Positions 5,871 through 14,544 of a DNA stretch of 24,669 bases are shown in pieces. The notes beneath the pieces are model-generated. The model made no database searches and was not told the origin of the DNA. It worked only from the letters and a program-made list of their open reading frames with translations. Where the stretch lies: positions 1 to 24,669 of the forward strand of contig CALGNW010000152.1 of assembly GCA_937958345.1 (NCBI GenBank). Direction: 5' to 3'. Every line of letters starts with the position of its first letter. Position 1 is the stretch's first letter. A program made the translations under genes and the position numbers. The stretch is from an uncultured Neomegalonema sp. (GTDB lineage Bacteria; Pseudomonadota; Alphaproteobacteria; Rhodobacterales; Rhodobacteraceae).

Positions 5871-7676
5871 ACGCGAATGACGCTTGCGTTCGTGCGGGTC
5901 AAGATGACGCTTTCTCAGGCGGATATTGTTCGGCGTCACTTCAACCAATTCATCGTCGTCGATGTAGGCAATGGCCTGTTCCAGCGACATGCGGATCGGG
6001 GTGGTCAGGACGACAGCCTCGTCTTTGCCCGACGCCCTGATATTGGTAAGTTTTTTGCCTTTAAGCGGATTGACCTCAAGGTCGTTACCGCGCGAATGCT
6101 CGCCGATAATCATACCTTCGTAAACCTGCTCGCCGGAACCGATGAACAGTTTGCCGCGATCTTCGAGGTTGAAAAGCGCAAACGGAACCGAGTCGCCCTG
6201 GTTCATGGCGATCAGAACACCGGCCCGCCGCCCCTGAATTGCGCCGCGATAAGTCGCCCAGTCATGGAAAACACGGTTCATCACGCCTGTACCGCGGGTA
6301 TCCGTCAGAAACTCTCCATGATACCCGATCAGGCCGCGTGCGGGCGCGTGCGCGATGATCCGGGTCTTCCCTGCACCGGCGGATTTCATCTCGACAACAT
6401 CGCCTTTTCGCTGGGCAAGTTTTTCCACAACAACACCGGAATATTGCTCGTCGACGTCGATTGTGACTTCCTCAATCGGCTCCAGCGTTTCGCCGTTTTC
6501 CTCGCGCAGGAGGACGCGGGGGCGGGAGATTGACAGCTCAAAATCCTCGCGGCGCATTGTTTCGATCAGGACGCCCATCTGCAACTCGCCGCGCCCGGCA
6601 ACTTCAAATGCCTCTCCGCCCGGCGTGTCGCTGATTTTAATGGCGACGTTTGACTCGGCCTCTCGCATGAGGCGGTCGCGGATCACCCGGGATTGAACCT
6701 TCTTGCCGTCGCGCCCCGCGAGAGGGCTGGTGTTGATGCCGAAAGTCACCGTGATTGTGGGCGGATCAATCGGCTGCGCTTCCAGCGCTTCGGTGACTGC
6801 AGGATCGCACAGCGTATCGGCAACGGTCGCCTTCGACATGCCCGCCAGCGCGACAATGTCGCCTGCCTGCGCCTCGTCAATCGGCTGCTGTCCGAGACCC
6901 CGGAAAGCGAGAATTTTTGTGACGCGAAATTTCTCAATCTCGGTTCCGTCAACAGACAGCGCCTTGATGTTGGCCCCGGTTTTCAGCGTTCCTGTTTCGA
7001 CGCGGCCCGTCAGAATACGGCCAATGAACGGATCGGACCCTAACGTCGTCGCCAGCATGCGGAACGGTTCTGCTGTCCGCTTAACCTGTTCCGGCGGCTC
7101 AACATGCGCCATCACCAGCTTAAACAGCGGGATCAGATCATCGCGCGGGCCATCGAGAGTTTCCGAGGCCCAGCCGCTGCGCCCTGACGCGTAGAGCACA
7201 GGAAAATCAAGTTGTTCGTCGCTGGCGCCGAGGCTGGCGAACAGATCAAAAACCTCATCCAGCGCGCGATCAGGCTCGGCGTCGTTTTTGTCGACTTTGT
7301 TAAGTACAACCATCGGTTTCAGGCCCAGCGCCAAAGCCTTGGAGGTCACAAACTTTGTCTGGGGCATCGGCCCTTCGGCGGCATCAACCAGCAGAACGAC
7401 ACCATCAACCATCGACAGGATACGCTCGACTTCGCCGCCGAAATCGGCGTGTCCGGGCGTATCGACAATGTTGATGCGCGCACCTTCGTATTCGACGGAC
7501 GTACATTTCGCGAGAATCGTGATACCGCGCTCGCGCTCCAAGTCATTGGAGTCCATTGCTCTTTCGGCAACGGCCTGATTAGAGCGGAACGACCCGGACT
7601 GTTTAAGAAGTTCGTCGACAAGGGTGGTTTTGCCATGATCGACGTGGGCGATGATCGCGATATTACGCAGGTCCAT
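5853..7676 (-). CDS. typA: Ribosome-associated translational GTPase TypA/BipA
   Basis: This is a 607-residue protein of normal length for TypA/BipA, an EF-G-like GTPase that binds 70S ribosomes, aids 50S assembly and is needed in cold and other stress. The G-domain motifs are complete: AHVDHGKTT (10-18), RERGITI in switch I, DTPGHADFGGE (G3) and NKVDK (G4). Domain II, an EF-G domain V-like part (EDFELSISRPRVL) and the TypA-specific C-terminal domain follow (RGLIGYHGEFLTDTRGTG, then GKKLTNIRASGKDEAV and RKRHLDPHERKR). ATG 7676 has GGAGC eight bases upstream. A short hairpin (GCATGG-CTC-CCATGC, 7705-7719) sits in the leader. Transcription ends at a clear terminator. Confidence 0.98.
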   Translation of the reverse strand: MDLRNIAIIAHVDHGKTTLVDELLKQSGSFRSNQAVAERAMDSNDLERERGITILAKCTSVEYEGARINIVDTPGHADFGGEVERILSMVDGVVLLVDAAEGPMPQTKFVTSKALALGLKPMVVLNKVDKNDAEPDRALDEVFDLFASLGASDEQLDFPVLYASGRSGWASETLDGPRDDLIPLFKLVMAHVEPPEQVKRTAEPFRMLATTLGSDPFIGRILTGRVETGTLKTGANIKALSVDGTEIEKFRVTKILAFRGLGQQPIDEAQAGDIVALAGMSKATVADTLCDPAVTEALEAQPIDPPTITVTFGINTSPLAGRDGKKVQSRVIRDRLMREAESNVAIKISDTPGGEAFEVAGRGELQMGVLIETMRREDFELSISRPRVLLREENGETLEPIEEVTIDVDEQYSGVVVEKLAQRKGDVVEMKSAGAGKTRIIAHAPARGLIGYHGEFLTDTRGTGVMNRVFHDWATYRGAIQGRRAGVLIAMNQGDSVPFALFNLEDRGKLFIGSGEQVYEGMIIGEHSRGNDLEVNPLKGKKLTNIRASGKDEAVVLTTPIRMSLEQAIAYIDDDELVEVTPNNIRLRKRHLDPHERKRHSRSATSA

Positions 7677-7806
7677 CGGGGAAGCTCCGGGAATTTATGG
7701 GATTGCATGGCTCCCATGCCCGAAATGCTGCGCTGCATCAAGAACATTGCTCTGTTATTTATCAGAAGGACCCGCCGGCGGTATGTTCAGCCGCATCGCA
7801 TCGGCG

Positions 7807-8610
7807 TCAGAGGTTTTGCGCGATCAGTAACTCGGCAGCACAAATCGTCGCCATGTCGAGGACTTTCCACGTTGCCGTTTCTGCATCGCCGCCGAGGTCG
7901 GCGGGAGTGTCGGCATTGCCGATGATTGCTTTCGCGACCGCGCAGGATGGCACGCGGTAGGCATACTGCATTGCGGCCTCGACGGCCTGATCCGGACTCA
8001 GTCCCTTTTCCGATTGCATCATCCCAAAAGCCCGCTGCACGCTTGATACATCATACGGCATGCGGCACGCGCCCTTTCGCAGCTCGGCGTCTCCGCCGAT
8101 CAGGTCTGCAAATGCGTCGTCACTGACGCACGCGCGGGCATAGATCATGTCCTCTTCGCCATGGTAAAATGACCTGACATCCTGCTTCATCTGGACAAGG
8201 GCCTGCTCGCCTGAAATCTGTCTTCCGTCCGCATCCTGTGCGAAGGGTTTGGTTGCCGCGCGTGCTACAATTCTCGCTCCATCAATATCCTCAGCCAGCA
8301 GCAGCGTCAGCACCAAATCATACACGGGTAAGTTATTCTTTTCCCATTGCTTTACGGTGGCTCCAGGTCCGTCGTGCAGCAATGCTGCAAACTCTGGCAG
8401 GGCGCGAAACGAGGCAACCTGATCTGCTTTCGGTGCCAGTTTCAGACGTTCCAACTCTGCATCCGCGTGTTCTGAAAGGCAGGTAAAGGGTTGCGCGTCA
8501 CCGCAGTTCGATGCGCTTGCGGAGACCATGAGCGGCGAGTTCAGGAAGCAAACCCCGACTGCGGTCCACAATGCGTTGGATAATCTATGAAAAATCGTTC
8601 TCTCGCTCAT
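7807..8610 (-). CDS. Secreted six-cysteine protein of unknown function
   Basis: I do not recognise this 267-residue protein. ATG 8610 is chosen because it overlaps the stop of the upstream transporter gene as ATGA; an upstream TTG at 8628 is less likely. Residues 1 to about 34 form a signal peptide: a basic start (SERTIFHR), a hydrophobic core around WTAVGVCFL, and an ASASA-type signal peptidase I site. There is no proper lipobox. The mature part is largely helical and has six cysteines (36, 44, 161, 182, 223, 257), an even number that would suit three disulfides in the periplasm. Translational coupling to a ZntB-like transporter suggests a related role, but nothing shows metal binding. Confidence 0.75.
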   Translation of the reverse strand: MSERTIFHRLSNALWTAVGVCFLNSPLMVSASASNCGDAQPFTCLSEHADAELERLKLAPKADQVASFRALPEFAALLHDGPGATVKQWEKNNLPVYDLVLTLLLAEDIDGARIVARAATKPFAQDADGRQISGEQALVQMKQDVRSFYHGEEDMIYARACVSDDAFADLIGGDAELRKGACRMPYDVSSVQRAFGMMQSEKGLSPDQAVEAAMQYAYRVPSCAVAKAIIGNADTPADLGGDAETATWKVLDMATICAAELLIAQNL

Positions 8611-9587
8611 CGTTTTAACAGCCACCAAACCAGCATCGCAGAGGCACTCGCCATCACCAGCAGAATACCCGAAATGATCAAGAATCCCGAAGGCGTCTCG
8701 GTCAGGGGCATACCCGCTACATTCATCCCGAGTAAGCCCGTCACAAAAGCAATTGGCAAAAAGATTACCGACACGACCGATAGAACAAGCATAATCGAAT
8801 TCTGCCGTTCAGTCATTCTGGCCGTCATTTCGTCGCGCAACACGGCGGCGCGTTCGCGTATATTATCGAGGTCTTCAACGATACGCTCGAAGGCCTCAGC
8901 CTCTTCGGAAAGCAGTTCTCCGGATGGCAGCCAGTGCGGAGGATGACGTGATAAGTGCCGCAAAGTGGCACTTTGCGGTGCGATGTACCGTCTGATCATA
9001 ACCGCGTCCTGCCGCGCATCTGTAAACGCAGTACGGGTGCGTGCATCGGGCGGTTCGGTGTCGCTCAGCGCGTGCAACTCGTGCGTTTCGATGATTTCTT
9101 CCAATTCGTCGATAACCGGTTCGACGCGCAGGTGCAGTTCTTGAACCAGCTGCTCGACAAAAGCGGCAGGCGAGGCGGGTGCGCGTCCGGCATGGCAGAG
9201 TTCCGCGATTGCGGCAATCGCCGCCAGTCGGCGCATAGAGACGGTTACAATCCAACTAGTGTCGATGAACATGCGCACCGACACCATGTCCTCGGGTTCT
9301 GCGCCCTCGTTCAGGTTGACCCCGCGCAGCATCAACAAGCCTTTGCCTTCAATCTCGGTATAGCGGGGCCTTGTGTCCTCGGCCATCAGCGCCCAAGCGA
9401 GCGTATCGGGCGGCGTTGCGCCTTCGAGCAGCCATGCCTGAGCCCGTGGACCGTCGCGGTGTAAATGCACCCAACGCCAGCCGTTTATCGGCGTTGGATC
9501 GTCCAGTGATTCCCATCCGATCGCCTCGACCGAGCCGTCCGCGCTGATATTCCAAGCCCCGAGCAAGCCGTCATTCTCGATTTCCAA
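8607..9587 (-). CDS. CorA-superfamily metal transporter, ZntB-like
   Basis: This protein has about 326 residues in the 2-TM-GxN family. It has a long cytoplasmic N-terminal domain, a helical region (about 140-265) forming the funnel, and two C-terminal membrane helices (about 266-286 and 301-323). The family signature GMN is at 287-289 and continues as GMNVAGMP. The segment after GMN and the N-terminal pattern are closer to ZntB (zinc) than to the canonical magnesium transporter CorA, so Zn2+ transport is the better guess. The start appears to be TTG (9585-9587) three bases after a strong GGGAGG. An in-frame TGA lies just upstream, and no ATG is suitably placed. Its stop overlaps the ATG of the secreted protein that follows. 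Confidence 0.88.
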   Translation of the reverse strand: MEIENDGLLGAWNISADGSVEAIGWESLDDPTPINGWRWVHLHRDGPRAQAWLLEGATPPDTLAWALMAEDTRPRYTEIEGKGLLMLRGVNLNEGAEPEDMVSVRMFIDTSWIVTVSMRRLAAIAAIAELCHAGRAPASPAAFVEQLVQELHLRVEPVIDELEEIIETHELHALSDTEPPDARTRTAFTDARQDAVMIRRYIAPQSATLRHLSRHPPHWLPSGELLSEEAEAFERIVEDLDNIRERAAVLRDEMTARMTERQNSIMLVLSVVSVIFLPIAFVTGLLGMNVAGMPLTETPSGFLIISGILLVMASASAMLVWWLLKR

Positions 9588-9748
9588 TATCCTCCCCCCT
9601 CAATGGCTTGGCCCGCCAACGCGATGGACCGTATTCTCCGGTTTTCGATTTTATTTGCACAAATGTCGATAGATGCAGACTTTTTTGCCGTATTCGTGGT
9701 CCAAGCTACGCGTGAACAGACACTTTAGTCGATGCGAAGGATAGTACG

Positions 9749-10174
9749 ATGAAACCTCTGATGCTTGCGGCATTGTTCGCGATGATTTCCGTCCCGGCTG
9801 TGGCAGCCGAGCACGTTGTTCGCATGCTCAACGTCGGCAACGACGGAACGCGCATGGCCTTCGAACCGTCGCTCGTCAAGGCAAGTGCAGGCGATACGGT
9901 TGTCTTCAAGCCAGAGGACGGCGGTCACGCGGCGGCCAGTATTATCGTACCGTCGGGCGCTGACCCTTGGGACGAGGCGCTGAACGCTGAAGCGCGGATA
10001 ACCGTTACGGTTCCGGGTGTGTATCTCTTCAAGTCGCGCCCGCATTTTGCTGTCGGCATGATTGGAATGATCATCGTGGATAGCCCCGACGCCAACCGCG
10101 AAGCGATCAACGGCTTTCGTCCGCGCGGCAGCCTGATGCGAAAGCGGTTCGAGGCTTTGCAGGGCCAGCTTTAA
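9749..10174 (+). CDS. Pseudoazurin-like cupredoxin lacking the copper-ligand cysteine
   Basis: This is a 141-residue secreted protein with a clear signal peptide (cleavage after AVAA, residue 20) and the pseudoazurin fold. It keeps the DTVVFKPEDGGH loop with the first His (60), a PGVY strand, and the ligand loop with His99 and Met104. Pseudoazurins have a Cys three residues before the second His (KCTPH...M). Here that position is Ser96 (FKSRPHFAVGM), and the mature protein contains no Cys at all, so a normal blue type 1 copper site cannot form. His-His-Met spacing is otherwise conserved. The RBS AAGGA is seven bases before ATG. It could be a copper-free or type 2-like variant, or a decaying gene. 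Confidence 0.85.
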   Translation: MKPLMLAALFAMISVPAVAAEHVVRMLNVGNDGTRMAFEPSLVKASAGDTVVFKPEDGGHAAASIIVPSGADPWDEALNAEARITVTVPGVYLFKSRPHFAVGMIGMIIVDSPDANREAINGFRPRGSLMRKRFEALQGQL

Positions 10175-10295
10175 ACCGGGAAGTGCCGTTATACGAAGGT
10201 GCAGTTGCGCCCTCGCGGCTGGTTTTGCTTGCTTTGGCTTGCCCACTCGATTTCAAAGTCATGCAACCAAGGCTTTATGCAGAGAAAGCAATCAG

Positions 10296-10703
<408 letters not shown>

Positions 10704-10734
10704 GGCAAATCCGGTATGGGTTCTGGCCGGAGTC

Positions 10735-11880
10735 CTACCGGAAACGTAAGTTTGCCCGGGACAGGTCGGCCACTGATTTTGCACCCATCAGACGCATATC
10801 GCGTTCAACTTCGGTACGCATCAAACCTAGCGCCCGTTCGACGCCGGGTTGTCCCGCTGCGGCGAGCGGATACAGGTACGCGCGGCCAATACCAACGGCC
10901 TTTGCACCAAGCGATAGCGCCTTCAGGACATGTGTTCCGCGCTGCACCCCGCTGTCCATAATCACATCAATCTTGTCCCCGACCGCGTCGACAATTTCAG
11001 CCAACTGATCAAACGGCGCACGCGATCCGTCCAACTGACGCCCTCCGTGGTTTGACAGGATAATTCCGGTACACCCGATATCGACCGCGCGCCGGGCGTC
11101 TTCGACAGACATGATGCCCTTAAGACAGTATTGCCCGTCCCAAAGCTTGACCATTTCGGCGACGTCATCCCATGTCATAGAAGGGTCGAGCATTTCAGTG
11201 AAATACCGCCCGATAGAGAGCGCGCCGCCGCTCATATCCACATGATCATCAAGCTGGGGCAGGGCGAACTTTTCGTGGGTGACGTAGTTGACGCCCCACA
11301 TCGGCTTCATGGCAAATTGGACCATGCCGCCCAGTGTCAGACGAAATGGAATAGAAAATCCGGTGCGTAGGTCGCGCTCGCGATTTCCGCCTGTAATGCT
11401 ATCGACGGTCAGCATCATCACCTCGACACCCGCCTCTTTGGCGCTCTCCATCATGGCGCGGTTCAGGCCGCGATCTTTGTGGAAATAGAATTGATAGCAC
11501 TGCGGATTCGAAAATTTCTTGCGGACGTCTTTCAGGCTAACCGTCCCTAAAGAAGATACCCCGAAGAGTGTTCCGAATTTTTCTGCCGCTGCCCCGACTG
11601 CCATTTCCCCGTCATGGTGGAACAACCGCTGTAATGCTGTTGGCGAACAATAGAACGGCATATCCAGTTTCTGGCCCATCACCGTCACGGACATATCGAT
11701 CTCCTTCACGCCCGTGAGGACGTTGGGGATCAGGTCGCACTGCTCGAAAGATTCCGAGTTACGCCGATACGTTGTTTCATCATCTGCCGCGCCGTCGATG
11801 TAATTAAATATAGGTCCCGGCAAACGCTTTTTTGCCAGAACCCTGAAATCATGGAAATTGTGACAATCTTTAAGGCGCAC
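10735..11880 (-). CDS. lldD: FMN-dependent 2-hydroxy-acid dehydrogenase/oxidase (LldD family)
   Basis: This enzyme of about 381 residues has a TIM-barrel fold and binds FMN. It oxidises an L-2-hydroxy acid such as L-lactate (to pyruvate) or glycolate (to glyoxylate). Catalytic and flavin-binding residues are evident: FNYIDGAADDETT near 25-37, LTVDSITGGNRERDLR near 157-172, the flavin lysine in CLKGIMS (K254) and the catalytic SNHGGRQLDG (H278, R281). The frame runs upstream to 11961 but would overlap gph. GTG 11880 gives the family length, starts at RLKDCHNFHDFR, and has AGGA ten bases upstream, so it is chosen. The gene lies 16 bases after gph in the same direction, in an apparent operon. 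The acid used is uncertain. Confidence 0.88.
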   Translation of the reverse strand: MRLKDCHNFHDFRVLAKKRLPGPIFNYIDGAADDETTYRRNSESFEQCDLIPNVLTGVKEIDMSVTVMGQKLDMPFYCSPTALQRLFHHDGEMAVGAAAEKFGTLFGVSSLGTVSLKDVRKKFSNPQCYQFYFHKDRGLNRAMMESAKEAGVEVMMLTVDSITGGNRERDLRTGFSIPFRLTLGGMVQFAMKPMWGVNYVTHEKFALPQLDDHVDMSGGALSIGRYFTEMLDPSMTWDDVAEMVKLWDGQYCLKGIMSVEDARRAVDIGCTGIILSNHGGRQLDGSRAPFDQLAEIVDAVGDKIDVIMDSGVQRGTHVLKALSLGAKAVGIGRAYLYPLAAAGQPGVERALGLMRTEVERDMRLMGAKSVADLSRANLRFR

Positions 11881-11896
11881 GGCGTGGGTGTCCTGA

Positions 11897-12568
11897 TTAT
11901 TGGCGCGCGAGACAGGCGTCGAGCGCGGCGGGAATCTGTGTAAAATGATCGACAATCGCATCCGGTTTCAGACGGGCAACCGGGATATGCGAGTACCCGA
12001 AGCTGGTCAAAATGCACGGAATTTCCGCGGCGCGCGCGGTCTTCAGATCGGTATCCGTATCCCCGATCATAACGGCTTTTGCAGGATCACCGCCGATACG
12101 GACGATGGTTTCAAACAGGTGGGCCGGATCAGGTTTGCGGACGGGCAGCGTGTCTGCACCCAACAGCGCGCCGAACCGCCCCAACGCTCCGAGCGCCTTC
12201 ATCAGGTCCAAAGCGAGTTTTTCGGGCTTGTTCGTGCAAATTCCCAACAGCCATCCGTCGCGCGCGAGCATGTCGAGCACATCTTCTGCGCCCTCGTAAA
12301 GATGACTTTCATCCGCGATGCGGGCCGCATAGCGGTCGAGGAACGGATCGAACAGCGCGTCGACGCGGGCGTTATCATAGGTTTCATTCGCATTGTCGAA
12401 AGCCGCACGGATCAGCGCCTTCGCGCCGAAGCCCGCCGTCTTTTCCGCAATGCTGACGGCGAGCCGGGGAAGGCCCTGTTCGTCCATCAGATCGTTTGCC
12501 GCGCCGACAAGATCAGGTGCGGTATGTGCCAAGGTGCCATCCAAGTCGAAAATCGCACTGCGGGTCAT
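11897..12568 (-). CDS. gph: Phosphoglycolate phosphatase (HAD superfamily)
   Basis: This is a 223-residue HAD-IA phosphatase of the Gph type. It hydrolyses 2-phosphoglycolate, a DNA-repair or RuBisCO by-product, to glycolate. Motif I is FDLDGTL (nucleophile D8, acid D10), motif II is CTNKP, motif III is RKPDP and motif IV is IGDTDTD. The cap domain is the helical C1 type typical of Gph/PGP. The start ATG overlaps the stop of the upstream antiporter gene as ATGA, and the stop is 16 bases before the hydroxy-acid dehydrogenase, so all three are probably cotranscribed. A different small phosphorylated substrate is possible, because HAD phosphatases are promiscuous. Confidence 0.88.
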   Translation of the reverse strand: MTRSAIFDLDGTLAHTAPDLVGAANDLMDEQGLPRLAVSIAEKTAGFGAKALIRAAFDNANETYDNARVDALFDPFLDRYAARIADESHLYEGAEDVLDMLARDGWLLGICTNKPEKLALDLMKALGALGRFGALLGADTLPVRKPDPAHLFETIVRIGGDPAKAVMIGDTDTDLKTARAAEIPCILTSFGYSHIPVARLKPDAIVDHFTQIPAALDACLARQ

Positions 12569-14430
12569 GTATCGGCCTTTTTGTCAGCGTCCGAGCGTCG
12601 TTCGCGTTTTTCCGCCTTGCGCCGGTCAGATTCCTCGGTTCCGGCCTTTTCCGGCGCAAAGCTGAGCAGAATATCGCCGGGCTTGCCCTTTGGACGTGCC
12701 GCGATGGTCGAGAAGGTCATCGAGCCGTCGGCACGGATATCCGTGAGCAATTCAGCGCCCTCGGCGCGTGTTTCGAGATAGTCCTCGAACGTATATTCAG
12801 TGCTCAGCTTGGTGCGGGTAAAGACCCACCCCTCGCGCATCCGCCGCTCAAGGTTGAAATAACTCGCGCCGGATTGAAACAGCATCCGTCCGCCGATTGT
12901 CGGCGGCAGGGCGCGGGGGTCATCACCGCCGTCATCCGTGCGCCCCAGTTGAAAGACGTTCGTCCGTCCGAACTCGGGTCCGAAATCAGTGCAGATCAGG
13001 GCGTTATAGGCATCGTTTTCAGTGGCGGCGACGATATAGCCAAATCGGTCGAGGTCGACGCGATGTTCGGCGGCCTCTGAAAGGATTTCACCGTAATAGG
13101 TCGGAGTTTCCTGTAACCGGAACGGTTTGAGCCGCCGCCAGCTGCGGTCCGCAACAAGGACAGGAATATCCAGTTCCTTAATTGCCTGCGCGAGCGCCAA
13201 CGTCCATTTTGACGCGCCGACAATCAGAACGCCGGGGCGCTCTGATGAAACAAGACCGAGCTTTTCAGCGACTTTGGTAACGGTGAACCCGTGAATGACG
13301 ACGGTCGTTGCCACCAAGGCAAAGGCGAGCGGAGCGAGCGCATCGGCGTCCTCAAATCCCAGCGCCGCCAGCTTTGTTGCAAAAAAGCCTGAGATCGCAA
13401 CAGCAACGACCCCGCGCGGAGCAACCCAAGCGATCAGCGTGCGCTCGTTCGTGTCCAATGACGACCCCAAAAGGCTAAGCCAGATTGCGATGGGCCGTGC
13501 GACCAGCATAATCACCGCAACAAACGCCGCGGCCCGCCAGTCCAGTTTCGCGATCACCGATGCGTCCAGCGTCGCGGCCAGGATCACGAAAACGCCGGAT
13601 ACCAGAAGAACAGTCACGTGTTCCTTAAAGCGCAGCAGTTCGTTAAAGCTCGGCAGGGACGAATTGCCGAGGACGATCCCCATGATCGTCACGGTCAAAA
13701 GGCCGCTTTCATCCAAAAACTGATTGGGCGCTGCGAAGGCTGCGATAACCGAGACGAAAAGGACCGGCACTTTCATATATTCGGGAATCATCCCGCCCCG
13801 AAAGGCAAGGGCGAGGCCGCGACCGGCAACAAATCCGAGCACCGAGGCCCCGATAATACCGATGGCAAGATGTCCTGCCGCATCACTCAGATCGCCCATT
13901 TCGATCATCGTTGCGGCAAATTCGTAGGCGAGCACGGCAAAGAGCGCGCCGACCGAGTCGTTCACGATGGCCTCCCACCGCAAAACCGAGGCGGGACGCT
14001 GGGCAAGATGCGCTTGTCGCAGCAGAGGCATAACGACTGTCGGGCCGGTCACGACGAGGATGCCGCCGAAGACAGCGGCAACCGGCCAGGAAAGTCCCGC
14101 AACATAGTGCGCGGCCAGCGTCCCTGTCGCCCAGCCGATTGGTGCGCCGAGGAATACCAGACGCTGAACCGCGCCGCCGGCATCGCTAAGCCCTTTGAAA
14201 TTCAGCGTCAGGCCGCCCTCGAAAAGGATCAGCGCAACCGCAACGGATACCATCGGGCCGAGTGCATCTCCGAAGTCGTGAACAGGATCGATCAGCTTGA
14301 ATACCGGACCGGCAAGCACACCTGCGACAAGCATCAGCACAATCGCGGGCAATCGCAGCCGCCACGCAAGCCACTGTGATCCGACCCCGATCACGCCGAT
14401 CAGTGCAAATGTTACTACTAATGAGTGCAT
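12565..14430 (-). CDS. Cation/proton antiporter of the CPA1 type with a C-terminal TrkA-N/RCK-like domain
   Basis: This is a 621-residue protein with about 12-13 hydrophobic segments in residues 1-390, then a soluble C-terminal half. The transport part has the Asn-Asp pair of CPA1 exchangers in EAIVNDSVGALFAV (about 157-158), a conserved LFEGGLTL region and the typical WVAPRGVVAVAISG near 335-348. From about residue 400 a Rossmann-type nucleotide-binding segment begins (RPGVLIVGASKWTLALAQ, then VADRSW), like TrkA-N/RCK domains that gate K+ or Na+ transport in response to nucleotides. The last 40 residues are highly charged. ATG 14430 follows GGGAG at optimal spacing; an ATG-less extension to 14463 is rejected. 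It is likely an inner-membrane Na+/H+ or K+/H+ antiporter, with the ion unresolved. Confidence 0.9.
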   Translation of the reverse strand: MHSLVVTFALIGVIGVGSQWLAWRLRLPAIVLMLVAGVLAGPVFKLIDPVHDFGDALGPMVSVAVALILFEGGLTLNFKGLSDAGGAVQRLVFLGAPIGWATGTLAAHYVAGLSWPVAAVFGGILVVTGPTVVMPLLRQAHLAQRPASVLRWEAIVNDSVGALFAVLAYEFAATMIEMGDLSDAAGHLAIGIIGASVLGFVAGRGLALAFRGGMIPEYMKVPVLFVSVIAAFAAPNQFLDESGLLTVTIMGIVLGNSSLPSFNELLRFKEHVTVLLVSGVFVILAATLDASVIAKLDWRAAAFVAVIMLVARPIAIWLSLLGSSLDTNERTLIAWVAPRGVVAVAISGFFATKLAALGFEDADALAPLAFALVATTVVIHGFTVTKVAEKLGLVSSERPGVLIVGASKWTLALAQAIKELDIPVLVADRSWRRLKPFRLQETPTYYGEILSEAAEHRVDLDRFGYIVAATENDAYNALICTDFGPEFGRTNVFQLGRTDDGGDDPRALPPTIGGRMLFQSGASYFNLERRMREGWVFTRTKLSTEYTFEDYLETRAEGAELLTDIRADGSMTFSTIAARPKGKPGDILLSFAPEKAGTEESDRRKAEKRERRSDADKKADT

Positions 14431-14544
14431 GGTCTGAAGCTCTCCCTGTCGCGGCCATACCATCGTCGTTCGGCCGTCTCAGGTCAATCGGCTGTCGATG
14501 CGAATCCTTCTTCACACGCACGAAATTTCCGGCCAAGAAAGCGC

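Noticed and set aside
7212..7925. Long plus-strand open frame opposite typA
   Set aside because: It is antisense to the conserved GTPase domain of typA and has no RBS or recognisable domain.
9651..9690. TTTG-CA-CAAA and repeated TGCA ahead of the pseudoazurin gene as an FNR or Fur-type site
   Set aside because: The spacing and core do not match the TTGAT-N4-ATCAA FNR pattern or the dyad seen at sitA-mur; symmetry is limited to four bases per arm.
10704..10741. CCGGTA...TACCGG inverted repeat between the cupin and lldD genes as a bidirectional terminator
   Set aside because: The loop is about 19 bases and no T-run follows on either strand; the arm partly overlaps the lldD stop codon.
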